Below, piece after piece: positions 53,053 through 63,042 of a DNA stretch of 64,000 nucleotides. The position numbers and the translations under genes were made by a program. Under the pieces are notes generated by a model. It worked only from the letters and a program-made list of their open reading frames with translations, did no database searches and was not told the DNA's origin. Positions within the stretch are counted from its first letter, which is position 1. Every line of letters begins with the position of its first letter. The DNA comes from Streptomyces cyaneogriseus subsp. noncyanogenus (GTDB lineage Bacteria; Actinomycetota; Actinomycetes; Streptomycetales; Streptomycetaceae): assembly GCF_000931445.1 (NCBI RefSeq), contig NZ_CP010849.1, forward strand, positions 6,076,001 to 6,140,000. The letters are read 5' to 3'.

Positions 53053-54600
<1,548 letters not shown>

Positions 54601-54634
54601 CCCGCGGGTCCGCAAGGAAAGGTGACAGACAGTC

Positions 54635-55075
54635 ATGGCAGAGGGCGACGCTCTTTCCACCCACGTCTTCGGCGTGCAGCTCGGCGGCTATCTGGTCGAG
54701 TCGATCCAGGAGATCAGCGGGCTGACCGTCGAGGAGGAGGTCGTCGAGGTCCGCCAGGTCAGCGCGACGGGCAAGCAGATCATCCGCAAGCAGCCCGGCG
54801 CCCGGCAGGCCGGTGAGATCACGATCACCCGGGGACTCGACCAGAGCAGCGAGTTCACGAACTGGATCAAGGAGACCCTCAACAAGGGGGCCGTGAACTC
54901 CGCGCGGCAGAACCTCACCATCGAGATCAAGGACTCCGAGGGCACCACGGTCCGCCGTATCCAGCTCATGCAGGGCTGGGCCTCCAAGTGGGAGGGCCCC
55001 TCGCTGAAGGCGGGCGAGTCCTCCGCGGCCACCGAGACCGTCACCATCGTGTTCGAGGAGATCGTCGTCGAATGA
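54635..55075 (+). CDS. cis1: CIS inner tube protein
   Basis: A 146-residue phage tail tube protein (gp19/Hcp-like fold), polymerising into the rigid inner tube. Seen: STHVFGVQLGGYLVESIQEISG, the conserved EVRQVSATGKQIIRKQPG and the final EEIVVE strand. AAGGAAAGG lies upstream of the ATG. The stop overlaps the next start (ATGA). Confidence 0.95.
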   Translation: MAEGDALSTHVFGVQLGGYLVESIQEISGLTVEEEVVEVRQVSATGKQIIRKQPGARQAGEITITRGLDQSSEFTNWIKETLNKGAVNSARQNLTIEIKDSEGTTVRRIQLMQGWASKWEGPSLKAGESSAATETVTIVFEEIVVE

Positions 55076-55566
55076 GGCGCCGTACGGTGACGGCGGGCAA
55101 TCTGGAGGAGATCCTCCAGTTGACGACGCCCGCCCCGCAGACGGAGCAGGAGGCGGTGGCCCCCGCGGCCCCGCCGCCGCCCCGGGAGGAGCACGGCCTG
55201 CGCACCGAGTTCGAGTTCGAGCTGCCGCGCGGGTACGTCGACGAGGCGGGCGTGCTGCACCGCGACGGCGCGATGCGCCTGGCCACCGCCCGCGACGAAC
55301 TGCGGCCCCAGATCGACCTCAGGGTCAAGGAGAACCCGGCGTACCTGAGCGTGGTGCTGCTGAGCCAGGTGATCACCCGGATCGGCACCATCACCGACGT
55401 GCACGCCGGGATCGTGGAGCGGATGTACGCCACCGACGTGGCCTTCCTCCAGGACTTCTACCGTCGCGTCAACAGCGAGGGGCACACCCGCGCGGCGGTG
55501 ACCTGCCCCCATTGCGAGGGCGGCTTCGAGGTCGACCTGTCGGGTGGGCGCCTGGGGGAATCGTGA
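55072..55566 (+). CDS. T4-type baseplate/tail assembly chaperone-like protein
   Basis: A 164-residue protein similar to the T4-like baseplate-hub or tail-assembly chaperone family found directly after tube genes in eCIS and phages. Seen: FEFELPRGYVDEAGVLHRDG, AMRLATARDELRPQIDLRV, NPAYLSVVLLSQVITRIG and ATDVAFLQDFYRRVN, then a single zinc-type CPHC near the end. The N-terminal 45 residues are Pro/Ala-rich. It is probably a cytoplasmic assembly factor rather than a structural part. It overlaps both neighbours. Confidence 0.75.
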   Translation: MRRRTVTAGNLEEILQLTTPAPQTEQEAVAPAAPPPPREEHGLRTEFEFELPRGYVDEAGVLHRDGAMRLATARDELRPQIDLRVKENPAYLSVVLLSQVITRIGTITDVHAGIVERMYATDVAFLQDFYRRVNSEGHTRAAVTCPHCEGGFEVDLSGGRLGES

Positions 55567-55721
55567 CGTACGCCCTTCCCCGGCTCCGGGAGGAGATCGC
55601 GTACATCGCGTACCACTTCCACTGGCAGCGCGAGGAGATCCTCGACCTCACCCACGGCGAACGCCGGCAGTGGGTGGCGGAGATCGCCCGCATCAACACC
55701 CGTATCAACGAGAGCGGTTAG
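55563..55721 (+). CDS. Small DUF6760-like CIS protein
   Basis: A 52-residue protein, too short for many gene finders. It reads YALPRLREEIAYIAYHFHWQ and REEILDLTHGERRQWVAEIA, the compact helical pattern of the small family that follows the chaperone-like gene in eCIS and phage clusters. Its place matches the second half of a phage G/GT chaperone pair. GTG 55563 overlaps the upstream stop (GTGA). The next gene starts four bases after its stop. Confidence 0.75.
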   Translation: MTYALPRLREEIAYIAYHFHWQREEILDLTHGERRQWVAEIARINTRINESG

Positions 55722-55724
55722 CAC

Positions 55725-58700
55725 ATGGCATGGCGGGACAGGCTGCGCCGCCGGGCCGCCGGAGCGGGCGGTCCGTCCGGCTCCGGGGCCGGAGGCCGGG
55801 ACAGGGGAGCCCCTGACGCCCGGGGCTCCGCCCTGCCCGGTCCCGCGTCGCCGTCCGGGCCGGATTCCGCCGGGGCCGGGTCCGGGTCCGGTGCCTCCGG
55901 GGCGGGTACTCCGGTGCCCGGTGCCGCCGCGTCGGCTCCCTCGGTTCCCGGCGACTGGGACGGCGGATGGCGGCGCACCACGGCGCCGGAACTCACCCTG
56001 TCCCGCGCGCCGTTGGGTGTCAGCGACGGCCTGTCCTTCCGGGCCGGCCTGACCGCCTGGCAGAACCCCTCCTTCGGCACCGGCCTGGGGCACGCCGTGC
56101 TGCCCACGGCCCCGGCGGGCGTGGTGCGGGGCGTCGTCGGCCCGGCCACCCCCCGCACCATCGGCACGGGCGGAGGCCCGCTGCTGCTCGGCGCGCCGCG
56201 CGGGCACGGCGCCGGGGAACCACTGCCCGCCGCCGAGACCAGGCAGGCCGCGGACGGCGGGGACCGGCGGGACCCGCCGCCCGCGACCCCGCGCGGGGCG
56301 CGTCAGGGAGGACGGGCGTCCGCCCGGCCCGGCCCGTCGTTCCGGCCCCGGCCGTCCCCCCAGCCCGCTCCGTCCGGCCCAGCCGGTTCGCCCGGTTCCA
56401 CCGAGCCGGCCGGTACGTCCGGTCCGGCCGATGCGCTCACCGGCGGCCCGGGCGGCGCGCCGCGGTCCCGGGGCCTGCTGTCCACCGGCTCCGCCGGAAC
56501 GCTGCCCTCGGCGCCCCCCGCCGTCCAGCGGGCGGAGCGGCCCGGCGGCGGACCGGCCCCGACCGCCGACATTCCGCTGGTCCGGCGGGTGGCGGCGGTC
56601 GCCCCCGGTCCGGGCCGGGACGAGCCGGTGGTCCAGCGTGCCGCCCGGCGTGCCTCCGACGGGCCGTACGCCCCACAGCCACAACCACAAGCCCAGGCAC
56701 AGGAGCGGACCCAGACGCCGGCACGGCCAGGGACACCGGCCGCGCCGCGCACGCGTTCCACCGGGTCCGGGCCGGACCCGAAGCGCACCCCCGGGACGCC
56801 GTCCGGCTCCGGAGGCACACCGCCCGGCCGGGCCGCCCGGAGCGGCGGGCCGGAGCGGGCGGGCGCGTCCCGGACCTCTGACGCCTCGGCTGCTTCCGAG
56901 GAAGCAGCCGCCGGGGCCGGGGGCTCTTTCCCGGCCGCCCGTGTCCGCCCGCTGGGGGGCGCGCTGACCGTCGCCCGGCGCCCGGTCGGACCCGTGCGCC
57001 GGGTCCGCGCGGTGCCGCCCGCCATGCTGCCGGCGCCCGGCGACCGCGCCGACGGCGGCACCGCCCCGTCACCCGCCGAAGCTGCCGCACCTGCCACCGG
57101 TCCGGTGCAGCGCACCGCCCGGAGCGCGGAAGACCGCGCGCCCCTCGGCGCGCCGCTGAACGCCCTGCCCGCCACAGCCCTGCCCGCCACGGCGCTGCCC
57201 GCGGCGGACGGTCCCGCCCGCCCGTCCGCCTCCGCCGCCCGGTCGGCGACCGGCGACCCCGCCGCGTCCGGCCCGGCGCTGCCCGTCGTCCAGCGCCACG
57301 CCCAGGACGGCGCGGGAACGCCGGGGCCCCGCGATGTGGGGGAGGAGCGCACGGCCCACGGCGGTCCGGCGGCGCGGGCCGGTGCCACGGACCCGGCGCC
57401 CGGCACCGGCCGCGGCGGGGCCCGTGCCCGCGGCGGGCTCGGCGCGCCGCTGTCCGCGCTGCCGCCCAGCGCCGAACTGCCGCGTTCCGCCGCGTCGGGC
57501 CGCCCCGCTCCGCGTACCGGGTACGGCCCGGACGTCCAGCGTGCCCCGGCGCGCCCGGACCGCGGCGCGGACACCACGTCGGCGCCGTCCCGTGCGGACG
57601 GCGGCCGGACGGAGGCGCCGCGTACCGCCCCCGGTGCGGCCCCGCCGCCGTCGGCGGCAGCGGACTCGCCGCCGGGAGCCGCGGAGCAGACTCCGCTGCT
57701 GGGGACGCGGGAGGTCCAGCGCCTCGCGGCGCCTGCCGACGAGGGGGCCGCCCGACCCGGCGCCGCCGACCCCGGCCAGGCCCCCGCCAGGCCGCTGGTG
57801 AAGCCGTCGCCGGACGGCGCGGCCCGCGTATCCCGTGAGGCCAACGGCGCCGTCGCGGCGGCGGCCGACCCCCGCGGTGCCCGCCCGGCACCCCCCGGCC
57901 CGGGCGGGCAACCGCCCCGGGAACCCGTCGTCCCGGTCCGCCCGGTCTCCGCGGCCCGGCCCGCGCACGGCGGTGCGGGCGGTGCGGCCGGTGCGGGCGG
58001 CGCCACCGTACGGACCGGAGCCGGGACCGGCGCCGGGGCCGCCCCGTCCCCGGGCGCGGCCGGCCGAGGCGCGCTCACCGTGAGCCGAGCCGCCGTGCTC
58101 CCGGCCTCCCCGGCCTCCCCGGCACCTCGCACCCTGCCCCTGCTCGCCGCGCGCCCGCTGCGTACGGAGACCCGGCTCGCGGAAGGGGCGGCTCCGCCCG
58201 TCGCCTCCCGGCCCGGGGGCCGTCCCGTGGTGGCCGCGCGCTGGACCGGCGCACCGGCGGCGGTGAGCGACGCCTCCCGCAGCGGGGCCGCGCCGTCCCC
58301 GGCCCCGGTGCCGGGCGCGCCCGCACCGTCGGCGTCATCGGGCGTGCGGTCCGCGGCCGTGCGCCCCGGGCCGTCCGCACCCGGCACCGGCCGGGCCGCG
58401 AGCGACGGTTCCGGCCGGGGCGTCCCGGTCGTGCGTCCCGCACCGCACCGGGGAGGCGCACCCGGGACCACCGTCCAGCCCGCCACCGCACCGGCACGGT
58501 CCCTGCCGGTGGCCGGGGCCCGGACGCCCACGCCCGCGACGGGCCCGGCCGCCACGGTGCCACCGGCCCCGTCGGCCTCCGTCCCGGTGGTCCGTCCGCG
58601 TGCCGTTCCCGCGGGGCCCGGACCGGCGACGGGCGGCGAGAAGGGCCCGGTCGCGCCCGTGGTGCAGCGGAAGACCGCCGGTACCGCGCAGGCCGCCGGG

Positions 58701-58925
58701 GGAGCGCCCCCCGCCCGGCCGCGATCCGCCGCCCCGCCGTCCGCCTCCGGTACGACGGCCTCCGGCACCGCGCACCGGGCCGGGGCACCGCCGGACCCGG
58801 GCCGGGACCGGGACGACCTGGACGACCTGGCGCGCCGCCTGCTCGACCCGGTGTCCCGGCTGCTGCGCGCCGAACTGCGACGCGGCCGGGAACGCATGGG
58901 CCGCCCCCACGACCGCCGCCGCTGA
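55725..58925 (+). CDS. Large disordered Pro/Ala-rich CIS protein with VQR motifs
   Basis: A 1066-residue protein of very low complexity (Pro, Ala, Gly, Arg, Thr, Ser). It lacks predicted domains except a short amphipathic C-terminal helix (LDDLARRLLDPVSRLLRAEL). Short motifs recur: V-Q-R at residues 267, 303, 461, 522, 604, 664 and 980, plus related LTLSRAP, LTVARRP and LTVSRAA. It lies between the chaperone-like genes and the baseplate genes, where contractile phages encode the tape measure, so a length-setting or scaffold role is my inference. An effector or cargo-loading role is an alternative. It is in one operon with its neighbours, which supports it as real despite open antisense frames of similar length. 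Confidence 0.72.
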   Translation: MAWRDRLRRRAAGAGGPSGSGAGGRDRGAPDARGSALPGPASPSGPDSAGAGSGSGASGAGTPVPGAAASAPSVPGDWDGGWRRTTAPELTLSRAPLGVSDGLSFRAGLTAWQNPSFGTGLGHAVLPTAPAGVVRGVVGPATPRTIGTGGGPLLLGAPRGHGAGEPLPAAETRQAADGGDRRDPPPATPRGARQGGRASARPGPSFRPRPSPQPAPSGPAGSPGSTEPAGTSGPADALTGGPGGAPRSRGLLSTGSAGTLPSAPPAVQRAERPGGGPAPTADIPLVRRVAAVAPGPGRDEPVVQRAARRASDGPYAPQPQPQAQAQERTQTPARPGTPAAPRTRSTGSGPDPKRTPGTPSGSGGTPPGRAARSGGPERAGASRTSDASAASEEAAAGAGGSFPAARVRPLGGALTVARRPVGPVRRVRAVPPAMLPAPGDRADGGTAPSPAEAAAPATGPVQRTARSAEDRAPLGAPLNALPATALPATALPAADGPARPSASAARSATGDPAASGPALPVVQRHAQDGAGTPGPRDVGEERTAHGGPAARAGATDPAPGTGRGGARARGGLGAPLSALPPSAELPRSAASGRPAPRTGYGPDVQRAPARPDRGADTTSAPSRADGGRTEAPRTAPGAAPPPSAAADSPPGAAEQTPLLGTREVQRLAAPADEGAARPGAADPGQAPARPLVKPSPDGAARVSREANGAVAAAADPRGARPAPPGPGGQPPREPVVPVRPVSAARPAHGGAGGAAGAGGATVRTGAGTGAGAAPSPGAAGRGALTVSRAAVLPASPASPAPRTLPLLAARPLRTETRLAEGAAPPVASRPGGRPVVAARWTGAPAAVSDASRSGAAPSPAPVPGAPAPSASSGVRSAAVRPGPSAPGTGRAASDGSGRGVPVVRPAPHRGGAPGTTVQPATAPARSLPVAGARTPTPATGPAATVPPAPSASVPVVRPRAVPAGPGPATGGEKGPVAPVVQRKTAGTAQAAGGAPPARPRSAAPPSASGTTASGTAHRAGAPPDPGRDRDDLDDLARRLLDPVSRLLRAELRRGRERMGRPHDRRR

Positions 58926-58998
58926 CGGCGACCAGAACCACGGACGACCCGGAAGCACGGACGGCAGGCACGTCCCGCACGGCACGGAAGTCCCCAGC

Positions 58999-59025
58999 AG
59001 CACGGAAAGCACGGAAAGCACGGAA
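58999..59025 (+). repeat. Three tandem copies of a 9-bp unit
   Basis: AGCACGGAA is repeated three times without gaps, 14 bases before the ATG of the second tube protein; degenerate copies lie at 58951 and 58982. Each copy contains GGAA, and no other good ribosome-binding site is present. The 114-base gap 58926-59039 holds nothing else. Confidence 0.7.
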
Positions 59026-59039
59026 CGGATGACGGACCG

Positions 59040-59465
59040 ATGACCGACAGCATCTTCGCGACGAGCGTGTTCTTCCGGCTCGCGATCGGCGGCAACGACC
59101 TGGGCGCCTTCCACACCTGCTCCGGCATGGGCGCCGAGGTCGAGATGGAGACCTACGCAGAGGGCGGCAACAACGGCTTCACCTGGAACCTGCCGGGCCG
59201 GGTGACGTGGTCCAACATCACGCTCACCCGGCCGGTCACCGCCGACACGGCGAAGATAGGCCGCTGGCTCGACGAGACGCTGCGGCGGGTGGAACCCAAG
59301 GACGGCGAGATCGTGGCCCTGAAGCCGGACCTGAGCCGGATCATCAGCTGGCAGGTGTTCGGGATCGTCCCGGTGCGCTGGCAGGGGCCCTCCTTCGACC
59401 CCGCCAGTTCCCAGGCCGCGGTGGAGACCCTGGAGATCGCCCACGAGGGCCTGAGGCCCCTGTGA
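59040..59465 (+). CDS. cis5: CIS tube-initiator protein (second tube paralogue)
   Basis: A 141-residue protein of the phage tail tube (gp19-like) family, distinct from the main tube protein. Seen: SVFFRLAIGGNDLGAFHTCSGMGAEVEMETYAEGG, shown here as the usual FxVxIGG..LGxFxxCSG pattern, and the C-terminal VETLEIAHEG strand. In Afp and PVC such a paralogue (Afp5) forms the first ring between baseplate and tube. ATG 59040, with only weak GGA-rich repeats upstream. Confidence 0.88.
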   Translation: MTDSIFATSVFFRLAIGGNDLGAFHTCSGMGAEVEMETYAEGGNNGFTWNLPGRVTWSNITLTRPVTADTAKIGRWLDETLRRVEPKDGEIVALKPDLSRIISWQVFGIVPVRWQGPSFDPASSQAAVETLEIAHEGLRPL

Positions 59466-59607
59466 CCGGCCGCCGCGCGGTCCACCGCCCCGCTCACCGC
59501 CACGCGACGCCCGCCGGCGTCCACCGGCTCCCGCCACCTGTTCCCCTCACCCCCGCTGTTCCCCTCGACCCCGCCCCCGGGCACCGGCCCAGAAAGGAGG
59601 CTCCGGG

Positions 59608-60330
59608 ATGTCCCCAGCGGTCCGCTCCAGCCGGGCCAGGGCCCAGCTGACCCTGAAGGAGCCGCCGGCCTCGGTCGGCGCCAAGCCCGGCGGCACGATC
59701 GCCCGGCTCGACCTCCAGTTCAACCCCTCCACCCTGGAGCTGCGCAAGACCACCGAGTGGCGGCGCTCCCCGTCCCGGATGGCGGAGGAGTCCGCGCTGC
59801 CCGAGTTCGTCGGCAGCGGCCCGCGCACGCTGAGCCTGGAGGTGTTCCTGGACGCCACCGCCACCCATGACAACTCCGTGGAACAGGCGGTGGAGAAGCT
59901 GATGAAGGCATGTGTGCCCACCCCGGCCAGCCTGGGCCGCAAGAAGCCCGCCAGCCCGTGGGTGCGGTTCGAGTGGGGCACCGCGCGGACGACGTCGTTC
60001 GACGGTGTGCTGTCGAGCCTGTCGGTCACCTACACGCTGTTCGACGTGGACGGCCGGCCGCTGCGGGCCACCTGCGCGCTGACCATCGAGGAGGCGAGCG
60101 TCGACACGCCGGGACAGAACCCGACCTCCGGCGCGCGCACCGCCCGCAGCACCCACACCGTGGTGGCCGGCGACAGCCTCGCCCTGCTGGCCTGGCGCGA
60201 GTACGGCGACGCGACGGCCTGGCGGGTCATCGCGGAGGCGAACGACATCGACGACCCGATGGCCCTCGCGCCCGGCACCGAACTGGTGGTGCCCGGGCTC
60301 AGGGACGAGGGCGCTGAGGAGGAGCGGTGA
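59608..60330 (+). CDS. cis7: CIS LysM baseplate hub protein (Afp7-like)
   Basis: A 240-residue baseplate protein linking tube initiator and spike. Residues about 20-170 form the gp53-like domain (LDLQFNPSTLELRKTTEWRR; SLEVFLDATATHDNSVEQAVEKL as the core); residues about 185-232 are a LysM domain (HTVVAGDSLALLAWREYGDA ... LAPGTELVVP). The same two-part layout is seen in Afp7. ATG 59608 with GGAGG upstream. The stop overlaps the spike gene (GTGA). Confidence 0.92.
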   Translation: MSPAVRSSRARAQLTLKEPPASVGAKPGGTIARLDLQFNPSTLELRKTTEWRRSPSRMAEESALPEFVGSGPRTLSLEVFLDATATHDNSVEQAVEKLMKACVPTPASLGRKKPASPWVRFEWGTARTTSFDGVLSSLSVTYTLFDVDGRPLRATCALTIEEASVDTPGQNPTSGARTARSTHTVVAGDSLALLAWREYGDATAWRVIAEANDIDDPMALAPGTELVVPGLRDEGAEEER

Positions 60331-62150
60331 GCACAGCCGAGGCACAGGGCGGCCGGTCGTTCGCGGCCGACCCGGTCGTGGAGGCCCCCGCCGAACTGCC
60401 GAAGATCTGGGCGGCGCAACTGGTGAGCTGCGTGGTCGACGAGAACGTGGGCCTGCCCGACGCGGCGGTGCTCACCTTCCGCGATCCCGACCACGAGTTC
60501 CTGCGGACCACCGGCATCACCATCGGCACCCCGCTGCGGGTGTCGGTGGTGACCGTGTCGGGGCGGGCCCGCGAGCGGTTGTTCAACGGCGAGGTGACGG
60601 CGCTGGAGGTGGACCGGGACAGCACCGGCTCCTTCACGGTGGTGCGGGCCTACTCCAAGGCGCACCGCCTGCAACGGGGCCGCAAGGTGGTGGCGTACCG
60701 GAACATGACGGCCGCCGCGATCGTCCGCAAGGTGGCCGCCGGGGCCGGGCTGGCCTGCGGCACCGTCGAGGCGGCGCCGGTCAGCTACCGCCAGCTCTCG
60801 CAGGCGAACGTGTCCGACTGGGAGTTTTTGCAGTACCTGGCGGGCGAGAGCGGCGCGCAGGTCCGCGTCGACGACCAGGGGGTGCTCCAGTTCACCCGGC
60901 CCGAGAAGGCCGCCAAGGCGCCCGCGCCCTCGACCCCCGCGACCCGCGACCCGATGGTGCTGGAGTACGGGCGCAACCTGCTGGCGCTGCGCGCCGCGCT
61001 GTCGGCCGCGGACGGGGCCGCGTCGGTGGAGGTGCGCGGCTGGGACGTCACCACCAAGAAGCCGCTGGTGGCCCGGCAGCCGTCGGTGGTCAGCGACACG
61101 GTGGTGCCGGGCCTGAGCCCGCAGGCCGGCGCCCGGTTCGGCGCGTCGGCGAAGCTGGCCGTCACGGACACCCCGTACCGCACGCAGGCGGAGACCACGG
61201 CGGCCGCCGGCGCGATGGCCGCCCAGGTCAGCGCGGGCTTCGGGGAACTGGAGGCGGTGGCCGAGGGCAACCCCCGGCTGCGGGCGGGCAAGCCCGTGGC
61301 GCTCGGCAACGTGGGGCCGGCGTTCTCCGGCCGCTACACGGCCACGGCGGTGCGGCACGTCCTGGAACCGTACGGCGGCTACCGCACGACGGTGTGGGTG
61401 AGCGCCAGCCCCGACCGCTCCCTGACCGGCCTGGTGACCGGAGCCAACGCGCCGGGCCGCGGCCCGCGCATGCCGGGCCTGGCGATCGGCGTGGTGACCG
61501 ACGTGCGCGAGCCCGGCGGCGCGGAACGCGGCGAGGTGCGCCTGCGGTTCCCCTGGCTGGACGACACCTACACGACCGACTGGGTCCGCACCGTGCAGTG
61601 GGGCGGCAAGGGCGGCGGGGGCGTGGTGAGCCCGGAGGTCAACGACGAGGTCCTGGTCGGTTTCGAACAGGGCCTGCTGGACAGCCCGTACGTCATCGGG
61701 GGGCTCTACAACGGCGTGGACCGGCCGTCGCCCCACGACGTCCCGCTCATCGACGCCACCAGCGGCCGGGTCAACCGCCGTTCGGTGGTGTCCCGTTCCG
61801 GGCACCGGGTGGAACTCCTGGACGCGAGGGCGCCCGGTCCTTCCGGGCTGCGGCTCACGACGGGCGACGAGCGTCTCGAAGTACGCCTGGACGACCGGCG
61901 CGACCGGATCGAGCTCACGGTGTACGCCGGGCGGGGCCGCCCCCTCACCTCCGTCCTGCTCGACAGGGACGGCATCACGCTGGACGCCGGGCGCGGTGAC
62001 GTGACCGTACGCGGCCGCCGGGTGGAGATCGACGCCACCGAGACGGCGACGGTGGGCGGCCGTTCGGTGCGGGTCACCGGGCAGACGGAGGCCACCGTCG
62101 ACGGCGGTCTGCTGGGCGTCCTCAAGGCCCGTCTCATCAAGATCAACTGA
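60327..62150 (+). CDS. cis8: CIS spike protein (VgrG/gp27-gp5-like)
   Basis: A 607-residue trimeric central spike. Residues about 1-350 are the hub (phage late-control D/gp27-like) with FNGEVTALEVDRDSTGSFTV; about 385-470 is the OB domain (GVVTDVREPGG, VRLRFPWLDDTYTTDWVRTV, VNDEVLVGFEQGL); the remainder is the gp5-like beta-helix with regular short strands (LTVYAGRGRPLTSVLLDRDG, VTVRGRRVEIDATE). There is no extra lysozyme or toxin domain. It receives the PAAR tip encoded next. GTG start overlapping the LysM gene. Confidence 0.92.
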   Translation: MSTAEAQGGRSFAADPVVEAPAELPKIWAAQLVSCVVDENVGLPDAAVLTFRDPDHEFLRTTGITIGTPLRVSVVTVSGRARERLFNGEVTALEVDRDSTGSFTVVRAYSKAHRLQRGRKVVAYRNMTAAAIVRKVAAGAGLACGTVEAAPVSYRQLSQANVSDWEFLQYLAGESGAQVRVDDQGVLQFTRPEKAAKAPAPSTPATRDPMVLEYGRNLLALRAALSAADGAASVEVRGWDVTTKKPLVARQPSVVSDTVVPGLSPQAGARFGASAKLAVTDTPYRTQAETTAAAGAMAAQVSAGFGELEAVAEGNPRLRAGKPVALGNVGPAFSGRYTATAVRHVLEPYGGYRTTVWVSASPDRSLTGLVTGANAPGRGPRMPGLAIGVVTDVREPGGAERGEVRLRFPWLDDTYTTDWVRTVQWGGKGGGGVVSPEVNDEVLVGFEQGLLDSPYVIGGLYNGVDRPSPHDVPLIDATSGRVNRRSVVSRSGHRVELLDARAPGPSGLRLTTGDERLEVRLDDRRDRIELTVYAGRGRPLTSVLLDRDGITLDAGRGDVTVRGRRVEIDATETATVGGRSVRVTGQTEATVDGGLLGVLKARLIKIN

Positions 62151-62188
62151 GGCCGCCCGTGTCCCTCGCGCACCAGCAGCCCGTCACC

Positions 62189-62231
62189 GCCGGGCCTTCC
62201 CCCGCCCGGCGGGCGGGCGCCCCGGCGCCCG
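62189..62231 (+). promoter_or_regulatory. Two consecutive hairpins before the PAAR gene
   Basis: GCCGGGC/GCCCGGC (62189-62195 with 62204-62210) and CGGGCGCC/GGCGCCCG (62214-62221 with 62224-62231) lie in the 152-base gap between spike and PAAR genes. They may process or attenuate the message. Confidence 0.45.
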
Positions 62232-62302
62232 CGCCCGCCCTCCCCGCAGACCACGACCGCCCCCCGGCCCTCGGGCCGGAGATCTTCCGCAAGGAGTGCC
62301 CC

Positions 62303-62623
62303 ATGCCAGCCGCAGCCCGTACCGGCGACCCCACCAGCCACGGCGGCCTGATCAGCACCCCGCCGCCCGCCGCCGCGGCGGTGGTGGCCCGGGTGCTGAT
62401 CGGCGGGCGTCCCGCCGCCGTCGTGGGCAGTCTCCACGCCTGCCCGATGCCCCCGCACGCGGCCATGGGACCGGCCAACGTGATCCTGCCGAACCCGGCC
62501 GCGCTCGCGGCGGGCACGGTACTCATCGGCGGGGTGCCCGCCGCGCGCATGGGCGACACCACCGCGTGCGGGGCCACCGTGCTGGCCGGCGCGCCGAACG
62601 TCCAGATCGGGGGCGGGCGATGA
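62303..62623 (+). CDS. cis10: CIS PAAR-repeat spike tip
   Basis: A 106-residue PAAR protein forming the sharp tip on the VgrG-like spike. Seen: the opening AARTGDPTSHGG, repeated short PAAR strands (VLIGGRPAAVVGS, VLIGGVPAARMGD) and metal-ligand candidates His (SHGG, LHACP, PPHAA) and Cys (HACP, TACG). Start: ATG 62303, six bases after AAGGAG; a longer frame from 62159 crosses the hairpins and is unlikely. The stop overlaps the gp25 gene (ATGA). Confidence 0.93.
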   Translation: MPAAARTGDPTSHGGLISTPPPAAAAVVARVLIGGRPAAVVGSLHACPMPPHAAMGPANVILPNPAALAAGTVLIGGVPAARMGDTTACGATVLAGAPNVQIGGGR

Positions 62624-63042
62624 GCGACCGGTTCATCGGCCGGGGCTGGGCGTTCCCGATGCGGGTCGGGCCGACCGGCGGCATCGCCCTGGTCGAGCGC
62701 GAGCGCGAGATCGAGGAGGCGATCCGCCTGGTCCTGGCGACCGCGCCCGGCGAGCGCCCCATGCGCCCGGAGTTCGGCTGCGGCATCCACGACTACGTCT
62801 TCGCCCCCGGCGACGGCGCCACCGCCGGGCGGGTCGCCCAGCAGGTGCGCGAGGCCCTGGAGCGGTGGGAGCCGCGCATCGCGGTCGACGACGTGGTGGT
62901 CGCCTACGACACGGTCGAGGCGGGCACCCTCTACATCGACGTCCACTACACCGTGCGCTCCACCAACGACCGGCGCAATCTGGTCTTCCCCTTCTACACG
63001 ATCCCCTCCGACGAGGGCGGCGGGGAACGGGGCGCCGCCTGA
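62620..63042 (+). CDS. cis9: CIS baseplate wedge protein (gp25-like)
   Basis: A 140-residue gp25/Afp9 baseplate protein that anchors the first sheath ring. Seen: RGWAFPMRVGPTGGIALVE, EREIEEAIRLVLATAPGERP, the core motif MRPEFGCGIHDYVFAP (the EPR-like loop of gp25) and the end DRRNLVFPFYTIP. ATGA and TGATG overlaps with both neighbours. Confidence 0.95.
   Translation: MSDRFIGRGWAFPMRVGPTGGIALVEREREIEEAIRLVLATAPGERPMRPEFGCGIHDYVFAPGDGATAGRVAQQVREALERWEPRIAVDDVVVAYDTVEAGTLYIDVHYTVRSTNDRRNLVFPFYTIPSDEGGGERGAA

Noticed and set aside
56303..59128. 941-residue minus-strand frame opposite the disordered CIS protein
   Set aside because: The plus frame is in a tight operon with CIS genes; the antisense frame is open only because of repetitive GC-rich codons.
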